NCBI RefSeq assembly: GCF_003121485.1
Contig: NZ_QAVX01000002.1
Span: forward strand, 150,358-214,357
Length of the DNA: 64,000 bases
Origin: Dyella sp. C11
GTDB taxonomy: Bacteria > Pseudomonadota > Gammaproteobacteria > Xanthomonadales > Rhodanobacteraceae
Direction: 5' to 3'
Shown: piece after piece, positions 8,983 through 17,860 of the stretch
How positions within the stretch are numbered: the stretch's first letter is position 1
Layout: each line of letters starts with the position of its first letter
Made by a program: the position numbers and the translations under genes
The notes under the pieces: generated by a model
The model's database searches: none
What the model saw: the letters and a program-made list of their open reading frames with translations, nothing else
What the model was told of the DNA's origin: nothing

Positions 8983-10322
8983 GCGAAGAAGGCCAGCGCC
9001 GGTTTCAGGCGCGCGGGAAGGCGCTGCTCATCCGAGCCTTGCAGCCAGGGTTCGAGCGCCAGTTCGCTGGTGTCGAGTTGCGGCAGGATCTCGTGGATGA
9101 AGCGTGCGACCAGCGCATCTTCCTGCCACTCCGATCGCTGGCTCAGCGCATACATGGCCGCGCGCGCCTCGGCGCCCTCGCCCACGCATTCGAACGGCTT
9201 GTGATCCTGGTATTCCAGCAACGCATCGAACCCCGGCGCGAGGTTTTCATCGTCCAGCAGTTTGCGCCCGAAGATGGACAGCAGGCGCGGCTTGGCCAGG
9301 AACGGCGCCAGCGCGAGAAACACGAAGTGACACTTCGGACACTGCCCGCACCAGCGATCCGCCGGCTTGGGGCCGAGGATCTTGAAATTGCGGTTGCAGC
9401 TGGAGAATACGTCGAAATACGGCGTGAGCTTGGCGAAGGCACGCGTGACGGCCAGCTCGGAGAACGGACGCAACAGCGAGCAGTAATCCAGGTCGGCAGC
9501 GACATGCGAGTGCAGCCAGTCGCCGAGCAGTTGCTCGAACGCGTAGCCCTTGCTCCACTGGTGGTTCACTTGCTGGCCGTCGTATTCCAGCGTTGCAGCG
9601 GACGCAGAGCGCTCGTTGGCGAAGGCGATGCTGTCGAAGCCGTAGAGAATGGCGGCCACGGCGAGGATGGCGGAGTTCACCGCCGTCACCGGGATATGGC
9701 CGTTCCATGCACCCAGGCGGTTGAGTTCGAACAGACCCGGGGCGAGCTCGCGCTGGATGTTGAGCATGGGCAAGCCGGTGCGCTCGGCGCAGGCGGCGAT
9801 CAGCGGCGAGTTGCCGACCCAGACGGCGGTGGCGTCGCCATCGATGGATTTGATGGCTTCCACTGCAACCAGCGAATCCTTGCCGCCGCCGATGGGAACC
9901 AGGGTGCGATGCGGGAGGCCGAGCGCCTTCGCCTCAGGCTGCTTCACACCACCACGCGGGAAGTTGATGCGACCGCGCAGATCCAGGCCATTGCGATAAG
10001 CGAACTCGGCCAGGCCGTGCAGATACAGCGCATCGAGCAGGTCCGCCGTGTTGTCATCGAGCGGACCACTGGCCACCTCGATGCGCGGCGGCACGCCGGC
10101 CTTGTAGTAGCTCACGCCCGCGACCAGGTGCAGGATCTTCAACGCCTGCTCGAACGCCGCCTGATGACTGGCCGGCAGCGTCGGCGCGTTCGGGAAACGC
10201 ACGCGCTCGATCAGCTCATCGCCGTGATCGAAGGCGTAGACCAGCTCGGCCACGCCATCGGCGTAGCTGCACCGCACGAAGCGGAATACCTGGGTCAGGC
10301 GGGGGTTGATGTTGGTGGTCAC
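8979..10322 (-). CDS. murL: MurL: UDP-MurNAc-L-Ala-L-Glu epimerase
   Basis: A 447-residue enzyme that, in Xanthomonas, inverts the terminal L-Glu of UDP-MurNAc-L-Ala-L-Glu to D-Glu in an ATP-dependent reaction, replacing glutamate racemase. Visible motifs are a PP-loop-like nucleotide signature at residues 143-150 (PIGGGKDS), FANERSAS and a metal-type cysteine cluster, C325-x2-C328-x2-C331 (WCGQCPKC). GTG 10322 is chosen because GGAG lies 8 nt upstream and the length then matches the family. The reading frame is nevertheless open upstream through a palindromic repeat into a DUF559 gene (see that entry), so a fused product is possible. It is coupled to murD2 by a 4-bp overlap. Confidence 0.9.
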   Translation of the reverse strand: MTTNINPRLTQVFRFVRCSYADGVAELVYAFDHGDELIERVRFPNAPTLPASHQAAFEQALKILHLVAGVSYYKAGVPPRIEVASGPLDDNTADLLDALYLHGLAEFAYRNGLDLRGRINFPRGGVKQPEAKALGLPHRTLVPIGGGKDSLVAVEAIKSIDGDATAVWVGNSPLIAACAERTGLPMLNIQRELAPGLFELNRLGAWNGHIPVTAVNSAILAVAAILYGFDSIAFANERSASAATLEYDGQQVNHQWSKGYAFEQLLGDWLHSHVAADLDYCSLLRPFSELAVTRAFAKLTPYFDVFSSCNRNFKILGPKPADRWCGQCPKCHFVFLALAPFLAKPRLLSIFGRKLLDDENLAPGFDALLEYQDHKPFECVGEGAEARAAMYALSQRSEWQEDALVARFIHEILPQLDTSELALEPWLQGSDEQRLPARLKPALAFFA

Positions 10323-10721
10323 GCCTCGGTCTCCATCGCATGCTCCCTCTCCCCTCCGGGGAGAGGGTTGGGGTGAGGGGTTGGGGCTGGCTAGAGCCTC
10401 CAGAATTGCCTCGAGCACGCCTTCAATGTTCGTCAGGACATCATTGTTCCAGAAACGCAGCACGCGGTAGCCCTCTTCTCTGAGCTTTCGCGTGCGCGCC
10501 TCGTCGTAAGCCATCTGTTCGCCATGTTGACCGCCGTCCAGCTCCACGATCAAGCCAGCATCCGGGCAGACGAAGTCGGCGATGTACAGGCCGATTTCAT
10601 TTTGGCGCCGGAATTTCCAGCCTTGCAGGCGGCGATTGCGTAGCTGATGCCAAAGCAGCTGCTCGGCATCCGTTTGGCCGGCGCGCAGCGTTCTTGCGCG
10701 GTCTACGTGCAAACGCTTCAT
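10323..10721 (-). CDS. DUF559 endonuclease-like domain protein, without its own stop; in frame with murL
   Basis: A DUF559 domain (PD-(D/E)XK-like, related to Vsr-type nucleases) begins at ATG 10721 (MKRLHVDRARTL). Hallmarks are ATDAEQLLWH-like helix 1 (QTDAEQLLWHQLRNRRL), KFRRQNEIGLYIADFVC, the core IVELDGGQH, and the terminal VLRFWNNDVL. About 125 residues in, translation enters the repeat (PNPSPQPSPRRGEG) and, with no stop, continues into murL to 8979, giving a potential 580-residue fusion. The gene lies between two inverted copies of the repeat (10345-10380 and 10762-10797), and looks like a small cassette inserted between lysAC and murL. Function is unknown; nuclease activity is inferred from fold. 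Confidence 0.8.
10345..10380. repeat. Palindromic G/C-tract repeat, copy 1
   Basis: A palindromic core (CCCTCTCCCC-TCC-GGGGAGAGGG) followed by the tail TTGGGGTGAGGGG, which points towards the DUF559 gene. It encodes the in-frame PSPQPSPRRGEG linker between DUF559 and murL. The same element occurs at 10762-10797, 13568-13603 and 13668-13702. Confidence 0.9.
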
Positions 10722-10761
10722 CCTTGAGCGTCCTTGATTGAAACCTTGTCGCGAGCACCCG

Positions 10762-10797
10762 CCCCTCACCCCAGCCCTCTCCCCGGAGGGGAGAGGG
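10762..10797. repeat. Palindromic G/C-tract repeat, copy 2 (inverted relative to copy 1)
   Basis: The tail CCCCTCACCCC is followed by the core CCCTCTCCCCGGAGGGGAG, so copy 1 and copy 2 face each other around DUF559. Its inner flank, from 10738 (TTGAAACCTT, then CGAGCACCCGCCCC), is shared with copy 4, so the repeat unit is about 60 bp. Confidence 0.9.
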
Positions 10798-10818
10798 AGT
10801 GAATGGCGGGACCGAGGC

Positions 10819-13437
10819 TTATTCGAGGATGATCTCTTCCGCCTCATCCCGCAGGTTGTAAGGCGAGGACATCACCTTGCCGTACGCACCGGCCTGCGCC
10901 ACCAGCACCACGTCGCCTTCCTGCGGTTCCGGCAGGCGGCGGTCGGTGCCCAGCACGTCGCCGCTTTCGCAGATCGGGCCGACCACCTGGAACAGCGACG
11001 TGGCCGGCTCATCCAGCCGCGTGAGATTCACGATCTCGTGCCAGGCCTCGTACAGCGCCGGACGAATCAGGCTGTTCATGCCCGTGTCCACGCCCAGATA
11101 ACGGATCTGGCCGTTGCCCTTGCCCTTGGTCTGCGTGACCTTGGTGATCAGCACGCCCGCGTCGGCGACGAGGTAACGGCCCGGCTCCATCCACAGCTTG
11201 TAGTGCGGATAGGCGGCCTTGACTTCGCGCAGCACCTTGTCGAGTGCGGCGATATCCAGCCGCGCTTCGCCCGGATGCGACGGCACGCCAAGGCCACCGC
11301 CGATATCCAGGAAGGTGACGCTGCCGATGCGCTCGGCAAGGCTGGCCAGCTGACCGTAGACCTCACCCCAGTGACCGTCATCGAGGATGCCCGACCCAAG
11401 GTGCGCGTGCAGGCCGCGCACGGTGACGCCATGTGTGTCGGCGAGACGAAGGAACGCATCCAGCTGTTCCACCGGCAGACCGAACTTGCTGCCGCTGCCG
11501 CCCGTGCGCACTTTCTCGTGATGACCCAGGCCGCGACCGAGATCGAGGCGAAGCACCACTTCCTTGCCACGGAACAATTCGCCCCAGCTCTCCAGCTGGT
11601 ACAACGAATCCAGCGACAACGTGGCGCGCGTGGTGAGCGCCCAGGCGTAGTCCTCGCGGGGAGCGAAGTTGGGAGTGAACAGCAGCGGCGCCGATTCCGG
11701 CACCACCGCCATCACGGCCTTCAACTCGCCCGGCGACACGCATTCAAAACCGAAACCTTCCTCGGCGAGGGCCTTGAGGATGGCCGGATGCGTATTGGCC
11801 TTCACCGCGTAATGCAGGCGATCCACCGCGCCCAGCGTCTTCAGCTCGCGTGCCTGCTGACGCACGGTAGGAAGGTGATACACGTAGCGCGGCGTGGCAC
11901 CGGCGCCGATCTTCAGCAGATCGTCACGACGCTCCTGTCGCCACCACGACGCTGCCGGCGGCAACACGTCGCCCGTGCCGTACAACGCCTGCCAGCTGGG
12001 ACCGAACAGCGCGCTATCGTCGGTGCGCAGAGCACCGGCCGTGATCAGCAATTCATGCAGGTGCGGCAGCAGATCGTCGACCACGTTCTCGTCAACCACG
12101 AACGTGAGATTCAGATTGTTGGACGACTGCGAAATCATGTGCACGCGCAGCTGGCCGAACTCGGCGAGCACGGCTGACAGCGTGTGCAGCATGGAACGCA
12201 TGCCACGACCGACCAGCGTGATCGCCGCGCACGGTGCAATCACCTTTACGCGACACACTTTCGCCAGATCACTCGCGAGTGCGGCAAGCGCGTCGGAATC
12301 GAGCAGGTTCTCCGTGGGGTCCAGCGACACGGTGACGTTGGTTTCGGCCGAGCCGATCATGTCCACCGACAAACCGTGCTGCTTGAACTGGGCGAACACG
12401 TCGGCAAGAAAGCCGACCTGCTGCCACATGCCGACCGACTCCATCGACACCAGCGTGATGCCCTTGCGCGCGCTGATGGCTTTCACACTGGGCGCGTGTT
12501 CACGCACTTCCGGACCAATCAGCGTGCCTTCCAGTTCCGGACGGTTGGTGTCCTTGATCAGCAGTGGCACGCGCGGTTCGCGCAGCGGGGACAGGCAGCG
12601 CGGATGCAACACCTTGGCACCGGTGGAGGCGATTTCCTGGGCTTCTTCGTAATCCAGGCGCTGCAGCAGGCGTGCGCTCGGCACCTGGCGTGGATTGGCG
12701 GTGAACATGCCCGCCACGTCCGTCCAGATTTCCACGCGCTGTGCCTTCAACAACGCACCGAAATACGACGCCGACGTATCCGAGCCGCCACGTCCCAGCA
12801 GCACCGTGCGGCCCTGCGATTCACGCGCAATGAAGCCCTGCGTGATGAACACCTCGCCCAGACCCGCCAGACGTGCGTTGAGCGCGGGATCAGGCTTGCA
12901 CTCGACCATGGCCGAGAGCAGCTTGGTGCGCTCGTTCTGGTTGGGCAGCGCGATGGCCGCGAGGCAATCGCGTGCATCCAGCCACTGCGTGTTCAAGCCG
13001 CTGTGGGTAAGGAAGGCCGAACCCAGCGCGCTGGACATCAGCTCGCCGTGCGCCTGGATCAGCGCCGACCACGCAAGCTCGCCCAGCAGCGTGGGGCCGT
13101 CCTCAGCCAGCTGTGCAAGTTCGGCGAGTCGTGCACCGAGTGTTTCCGGAACCGCCAGCTGCATGTGATCGAGCAGGTCGTAATGACGCTGTGCGATCGC
13201 TTTGGCAGCCTCGATACGTTTGCCCTTGTCTTCCTGTGCGCACATTTGTTTGAGTGCGTCGGTGATGCCTGACAGTGCCGAAACGACGACGAGCACGCGG
13301 GCGCCTTCGGCGCGGCGGCTGGCCACCAGTTCCAGAATGTTCTGCCAGCGCGGCAGGGTGGCGACACTGGTGCCGCCAAACTTCATCACGATCCAGGGAG
13401 CGTCGTTAGACAGCGACGCGGGGCTTTGCGGGTTCAC
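10819..13437 (-). CDS. lysAC: Bifunctional aspartate kinase / diaminopimelate decarboxylase
   Basis: An 872-residue fusion catalysing the first step (aspartate phosphorylation) and the last step (meso-DAP decarboxylation to lysine) of the lysine pathway. The N-terminal half is an aspartokinase (VMKFGGTSV near residue 17; GRGGSDTSASYFGALL), followed by ACT-type regulatory repeats (~310-460). The C-terminal half (~485-870) is a PLP fold-III decarboxylase with the PLP lysine K546 (YAVKANTHP), the HLGSGI motif, the glycine-rich DIGGGLGV loop and CESGDVLG near the active site. The fusion is a hallmark of Xanthomonadaceae/Rhodanobacteraceae. Feedback control by lysine through the ACT domains is likely. 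GTG start with GAAGG upstream. Confidence 0.96.
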   Translation of the reverse strand: MNPQSPASLSNDAPWIVMKFGGTSVATLPRWQNILELVASRRAEGARVLVVVSALSGITDALKQMCAQEDKGKRIEAAKAIAQRHYDLLDHMQLAVPETLGARLAELAQLAEDGPTLLGELAWSALIQAHGELMSSALGSAFLTHSGLNTQWLDARDCLAAIALPNQNERTKLLSAMVECKPDPALNARLAGLGEVFITQGFIARESQGRTVLLGRGGSDTSASYFGALLKAQRVEIWTDVAGMFTANPRQVPSARLLQRLDYEEAQEIASTGAKVLHPRCLSPLREPRVPLLIKDTNRPELEGTLIGPEVREHAPSVKAISARKGITLVSMESVGMWQQVGFLADVFAQFKQHGLSVDMIGSAETNVTVSLDPTENLLDSDALAALASDLAKVCRVKVIAPCAAITLVGRGMRSMLHTLSAVLAEFGQLRVHMISQSSNNLNLTFVVDENVVDDLLPHLHELLITAGALRTDDSALFGPSWQALYGTGDVLPPAASWWRQERRDDLLKIGAGATPRYVYHLPTVRQQARELKTLGAVDRLHYAVKANTHPAILKALAEEGFGFECVSPGELKAVMAVVPESAPLLFTPNFAPREDYAWALTTRATLSLDSLYQLESWGELFRGKEVVLRLDLGRGLGHHEKVRTGGSGSKFGLPVEQLDAFLRLADTHGVTVRGLHAHLGSGILDDGHWGEVYGQLASLAERIGSVTFLDIGGGLGVPSHPGEARLDIAALDKVLREVKAAYPHYKLWMEPGRYLVADAGVLITKVTQTKGKGNGQIRYLGVDTGMNSLIRPALYEAWHEIVNLTRLDEPATSLFQVVGPICESGDVLGTDRRLPEPQEGDVVLVAQAGAYGKVMSSPYNLRDEAEEIILE

Positions 13438-13567
13438 GAGTACCTTCGGTAGTGGTTGAGGAAATGAATTGACTGAGTGTTGCGCCGCAGCAGGCGGATT
13501 GCAACCTCGAATGCGTGTAGCCGTTTGGATGGCTAAATGCGGGAGCGTATGGGAAGTTCTCTTAGCA

Positions 13568-13603
13568 CCCTCTCCCCTCCGGCGAGAGGGTTGGGGTGAG
13601 GGG
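13568..13603. repeat. Palindromic G/C-tract repeat, copy 3
   Basis: Same orientation as copy 1 (core, then TTGGGGTGAGGGG). It forms a facing pair with copy 4 only ~65 bp away, with no gene between them. Confidence 0.88.
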
Positions 13604-13667
13604 CTGCTCTTGCCTCGGTTTCAGGCCGCAAAAAAGCTCGCACTTGAAACCTTTCCACGAGCACCCG

Positions 13668-13702
13668 CCCCCCACCCTGCCCTCTCCCCGGAGGGGAGAG
13701 GG
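13668..13702. repeat. Palindromic G/C-tract repeat, copy 4 (inverted relative to copy 3)
   Basis: Tail, then the core CCCTCTCCCCGGAGGGGAG. Its inner flank from 13644 (TTGAAACCTT, then CGAGCACCCGCCCC) matches that of copy 2. Copies 3 and 4 fill the 279-bp space between lysAC and the fumarase gene. Confidence 0.88.
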
Positions 13703-13716
13703 AAAAGCACGTGGCG

Positions 13717-15231
13717 TTACGCCACCACCACAGGAATCTTGCCAATCCGCGCCTGCCATTCCTTTGGGCCCGTCTGGTGCACCGACGTACCCGCGGAATC
13801 GACAGCCACCGTCACCGGCATGTCCTGCACTTCAAATTCGTAGATCGCTTCCATGCCCAGATCGGCAAAGCCGACCACGCGCGAGGCCTTGATGGCCTTG
13901 GACACGAGGTAGGCGGCGCCACCCACGGCCATCAGGTACACCGACTGGTGCTTCTTGATCGCCTCGATGGCGGCCGGGCCACGCTCGGCCTTGCCGACCA
14001 TGCCGAGCAGACCGGTCTGCGCCAGCACCTGCTCGGTGAACTTGTCCATGCGCGTGGCGGTGGTCGGGCCGGCCGGGCCCACCACCTCGTCGCGCACCGG
14101 ATCGACCGGGCCCACGTAATAGATGAAGCGGTTCTTGAAATCGACCGGCAGCGGCTCGCCCTTGTTGAGCATGTCGACCATGCGCTTGTGTGCGGCGTCG
14201 CGACCGGTGAGCAGCTTGCCGTTGAGCAGCAGCACTTCGCCGGGCTTCCAGCTGGCCACTTCTTCATGCGTCACGGTGTCGAGGTTCACGCGACGGCCCT
14301 TGCTCGAGTCGTACGTCAGCTTCGGCCAGTCTTCCAGCGACGGCGGATCGAGCGCGACCGGGCCTGAACCATCCAGTGTGAAGTGCGCATGGCGCGTGGC
14401 GGCGCAGTTGGGGATCAGCGCCACCGGCAGGTTTGCCGCGTGCGTCGGGTAATCCTTGATCTTGATGTCGAGCACGGTGGTGAGGCCACCCAGACCCTGC
14501 GCACCGATGCCCAGCGCGTTGACCTTCTCATACAGTTCGATGCGCAGTTCTTCGATGCGGTTCTGCGGGCCGCGGGTGATCAGCTCCTGGATGTCGATGT
14601 GTTCCATCAACGATTCCTTGGCCAGCAGCATCGCCTTCTCGGCGGTGCCGCCGATGCCGATGCCCAGCATGCCCGGCGGGCACCAGCCGGCGCCCATGGT
14701 CGGCACGGTCTTGAGCACCCAGTCGACGATGGAGTCGGACGGGTTGAGCATGGCGAACTTGGACTTGGCTTCCGAACCGCCGCCCTTGGCCGCCACGATC
14801 ACCTCGACGGTGTCGCCCGGCACGATGGAGACGTTGATTACCGCCGGCGTGTTGTCCTTGGTGTTGGTGCGCTTGCCGGCCGGGTCGGCCAGCACGCTGG
14901 CGCGCAGCTTGTTGTCCGGGTCGTTGTAGGCGCGGCGCACGCCTTCGTTGACCATGTCGTCCAACGACATCGTGGCGTCCCAGCGCACGTTCATGCCGAC
15001 TTTCAGGAACACGGTGACGATGCCGGTGTCCTGGCACAACGGGCGATGGCCTTCGGCGGCCATGCGCGAATTGATCAGGATCTGCGCCATGGCGTCTTTC
15101 GCCGCCGGCGATTCCTCGCGCTCGTAGGCGGCGGCGAGGTTGGTGATGTAGTCGACGGGGTGGTAGTAGCTGATGTACTGCAGGGCGTCGGCGACGGACT
15201 GGATCAAATCGTCTTGCTTGATGGTGGTCAT
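13717..15231 (-). CDS. Class I fumarate hydratase ([4Fe-4S])
   Basis: A 504-residue class I fumarase interconverting fumarate and malate in the TCA cycle. The three cysteines expected to hold the oxygen-sensitive [4Fe-4S] cluster are visible at C66 (PLCQDTG), C184 (GWCPPGMLG) and C276 (IPNCAATRH). The C-terminal swivel domain has GPTTATRMDKF and SVHQTGPKEWQ, as in FumA/FumB of E. coli. The gene reads away from the palindrome-rich region upstream and is followed by the copy 3/4 repeat pair, which probably separates it from lysAC. Confidence 0.95.
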   Translation of the reverse strand: MTTIKQDDLIQSVADALQYISYYHPVDYITNLAAAYEREESPAAKDAMAQILINSRMAAEGHRPLCQDTGIVTVFLKVGMNVRWDATMSLDDMVNEGVRRAYNDPDNKLRASVLADPAGKRTNTKDNTPAVINVSIVPGDTVEVIVAAKGGGSEAKSKFAMLNPSDSIVDWVLKTVPTMGAGWCPPGMLGIGIGGTAEKAMLLAKESLMEHIDIQELITRGPQNRIEELRIELYEKVNALGIGAQGLGGLTTVLDIKIKDYPTHAANLPVALIPNCAATRHAHFTLDGSGPVALDPPSLEDWPKLTYDSSKGRRVNLDTVTHEEVASWKPGEVLLLNGKLLTGRDAAHKRMVDMLNKGEPLPVDFKNRFIYYVGPVDPVRDEVVGPAGPTTATRMDKFTEQVLAQTGLLGMVGKAERGPAAIEAIKKHQSVYLMAVGGAAYLVSKAIKASRVVGFADLGMEAIYEFEVQDMPVTVAVDSAGTSVHQTGPKEWQARIGKIPVVVA

Positions 15232-15484
15232 GGCGGCTGCTTCGACTCCGGGGGTTACGGCGTCGAAAACGGGGACTGTCCACGACGCACAACCCTACTA
15301 TTGTGCCGCAAATGGCGTACTTGCCCCAAAACCTCGGTCGTATCGCCCCCGGGCGGCCTTTCACTCGCGGCCTGCCTCCAGATCAGTGAGTTCAATGAAC
15401 CCGCCAGGGGTGCCTTCCGGGCCCCCACCCGGCGCCGGCCGCCAAATCACTTATGCGTTCCGTGATTCCGGCTATTCCGTGCCT

Positions 15485-15592
15485 GCATGCCGGCACCGGA
15501 AGGCCGGCAAGGCCTGATTTCGAAGCATCAAATGCTTAGGCCAAACGGCCTATCCGAAATTTATTGCGGCAACCTTTGAGGCCTGGCCTCAA
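15485..15592. promoter_or_regulatory. Cluster of short inverted repeats in a 568-bp non-coding region
   Basis: The interval between the divergent fumarase and S53 protease genes holds no convincing gene. It contains three perfect inverted repeats in 70 bp: AAGCAT-CAA-ATGCTT (15523-15537), TAGGCC-AAAC-GGCCTA (15537-15552) and TTGAGGCC-T-GGCCTCAA (15576-15592). A GCCGGC-rich stem lies just before them (15490-15509). They could be operators for the divergent promoters or a folded leader or small RNA. Confidence 0.55.
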
Positions 15593-15799
15593 TGCCATTA
15601 TTTCTTGCGGCAGGCCGGGCACTTCACGGTATGCCGAGTTCGGCGCTAGCTTGGCCGCGCCGGCGCGAGAAATTTCCAGGGGGCCCGTCGGTTTGGGGAG
15701 TGCAATCGAAGCCCGTCTTATGACCCGCCGAAGGGCGTGGTGGCGCACAGGGGCGCTGCCAACGCGCGGTCAGGGTCATATCTACCCTGGAGAAACAAC

Positions 15800-17725
15800 A
15801 TGCTCTCGACGCTGCATCGCAAGTCGCTCGCGGTCTCTCTCGGCCTTCTTTTCTTCGGCGGTGCCACTTCGGTGGCCATGGCCGCAGGGTCGTCACCGAC
15901 CGATCTAGGGCCCAGCAACACCAGCCAGAAGGTCAACGTCACGCTCGTCCTTGGTCTGCGCAACCAGGCGGGTTTGGAAAGCTTCATCAGCAGCACGGTG
16001 ACCCAGGGTAGTCCCTCCTACCACCGCTTCCTCACCACGGACCAGTTCGCCGACCAGTACGGCGCGTCAGCGAGCGACATCGCCAAGGTGCAGGCCTTCA
16101 TCAAGCAGCAGGGCCTGACGCAGGTCGAACTGTTGCCCAATCACATCGCCATCAAGGTGAGCGGCACCATCGGCCAGTTCAATCAGGCCTTCCAGACGTC
16201 CATACACGACTATCGCAATGCGGATGGCACGACCTTCCATCGTCCGAACGCGAAGCCGACGCTGCCGTCGTCCCTGTCGGGCACGCTGGTGGTGGCGTCA
16301 GGCCTCAGCAGCGAGGCGAAGTTCCATTCCAATCGCATGTCGGCCATCGAGCCCATTGCATCGACGTCGACAGCGTCGTCCGCATCCACGATGAGTCCCA
16401 TGGCGAAAACCACTGCGGCAGCCGCACCGGCAGCCAGCTGCACGGGCAACGCGACGGCAACCTGCACGCCCGGCGCGTTCACCGTGGGCGATGTGGCCAA
16501 TCGCTACAACATCAATCCGCTCTACAAGGCCGGCGTGAACGGCAAGGGTTCCACCATCGGCATCGCCACGCTGGCGGATTTCCTGCCGGCAGACGCCTAC
16601 ACGTACTGGAGCACCATCGGTCTGGCCGTGAAGCCCAACCGCATCACGCAGGTGCATGTGGACGGCGGCGGCCCGTTGAGCGGCCCTGATGGCTCCGGCG
16701 AAACGTCACTGGACGTGGAACAGTCCGGCGGCCTGGCGCCATGGGCGGACATCATCGTGTACGACGCGCCCAACACGGACGCCGGCTTCTTCGACGTGTT
16801 CAACCAGTCCATCTCGGACAACAAGGTGGACAGCCTGTCAGTAAGCTGGGGCGAGCCGGAAATCCTGTATTTCCCGCAGACGGAAGGCGGTGAAGACTTC
16901 ACCGACGAACTGCGCGCCTTCCACCAGGTGTTCATGGAAGCGGCTGCCCAGGGCATCTCCATGTTCGCCACGGCCGGCGACTCAGGCGCCTACGACACGG
17001 TGCGTGACTTCGGCGGTTCGTTGAGCGATCCCGTACCGCCGCCGCTGACGGCGGATGCGCCCGGATCGGATCCGTACATCACCACGGCCGGCGGTACCAC
17101 GGTGCCCTTCAGCTACAGTTTCCGCGGCGGCCCGACACAGTCGATCAAGCAGGAAAGCGTCTGGGGCTGGGATTACATCCAGACGTATTTCCAGAAGTAC
17201 CTTGGGCTAAGCGTCGGCGTGTTCTCGGTCGGCGGCGGCGGTGGTGTCAGCGTGTTCTGGCCGCTGCCGCTGTATCAGGCGTTCACGCCCGGCATCAAGA
17301 AGAGCGAGAAGAACCAGACATGGCTGTTCCCCGAATACGGCATCGATTACACGCTGCCGGCCAACTTCAAGGGCCGCAACCTGCCGGATATCTCGCTGAA
17401 CGCTGATCCGGAATCGGGCTACAGTTTCGTGTCGTCGCTGGATGGCCCGGGCCTGCTCACCGGCGAAGGCGGCACCAGCTTCGTGGCACCGCAGCTCAAC
17501 GGCATCAGCGCCCTGCTGAAGCAGGCCACGCACGGTCGCCAGGGCTTCTGGAACCCGCAGATCTATCCGCTGCAGAACATCTTCGGCTACGGCCCGTTCT
17601 CGCCGTTCAACGACATCAAGGCTGGCGACAACTGGTTCTACAAGGGTGTGAGCGGGTATGAACCGGGTGCGGGCCTCGGCACGCTCAACGTGACCAACCT
17701 GGCGTTGTTCCTCACGGTGTTCTGA
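15800..17725 (+). CDS. S53 family serine-carboxyl protease (sedolisin/pseudomonalisin-like), secreted pre-pro-enzyme
   Basis: A 641-residue secreted acid-active endopeptidase. ATG 15800 is preferred because GGAG precedes it and it opens a clear signal peptide (MLSTLHRKSLAVSLGLLFFG...AMA). Next is the pro-kumamolisin activation domain (~30-210), a Ser/Ala/Thr-rich linker (~195-225) and the catalytic domain. The triad is E301 and D305 (SGETSLDVEQ) plus S560 (GEGGTSFVAP); the oxyanion Asp is D394 (TAGDSGAYD). Xanthomonads commonly carry several such nutritional or virulence proteases. It is a single gene with its own terminator. Confidence 0.94.
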   Translation: MLSTLHRKSLAVSLGLLFFGGATSVAMAAGSSPTDLGPSNTSQKVNVTLVLGLRNQAGLESFISSTVTQGSPSYHRFLTTDQFADQYGASASDIAKVQAFIKQQGLTQVELLPNHIAIKVSGTIGQFNQAFQTSIHDYRNADGTTFHRPNAKPTLPSSLSGTLVVASGLSSEAKFHSNRMSAIEPIASTSTASSASTMSPMAKTTAAAAPAASCTGNATATCTPGAFTVGDVANRYNINPLYKAGVNGKGSTIGIATLADFLPADAYTYWSTIGLAVKPNRITQVHVDGGGPLSGPDGSGETSLDVEQSGGLAPWADIIVYDAPNTDAGFFDVFNQSISDNKVDSLSVSWGEPEILYFPQTEGGEDFTDELRAFHQVFMEAAAQGISMFATAGDSGAYDTVRDFGGSLSDPVPPPLTADAPGSDPYITTAGGTTVPFSYSFRGGPTQSIKQESVWGWDYIQTYFQKYLGLSVGVFSVGGGGGVSVFWPLPLYQAFTPGIKKSEKNQTWLFPEYGIDYTLPANFKGRNLPDISLNADPESGYSFVSSLDGPGLLTGEGGTSFVAPQLNGISALLKQATHGRQGFWNPQIYPLQNIFGYGPFSPFNDIKAGDNWFYKGVSGYEPGAGLGTLNVTNLALFLTVF

Positions 17726-17747
17726 TCCGCGATGTTGCTCGTACACG

Positions 17748-17780
17748 CAAGGGCCGGCACCACGCCGGCCCTTGTCGTTT
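17748..17780 (+). terminator. Rho-independent terminator of the S53 protease gene
   Basis: A perfect 11-bp stem (CAAGGGCCGGC / GCCGGCCCTTG), a 5-nt loop and a short T-rich tail. It starts 22 bp after the stop. Confidence 0.75.
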
Positions 17781-17860
17781 GAGGCAGCGCGCCATCCAAG
17801 GGCTTGCTGACGACGGCCCCAATTGCCATGCTCGCCGCACTTTCCCGCAGCGAAGCTTCC

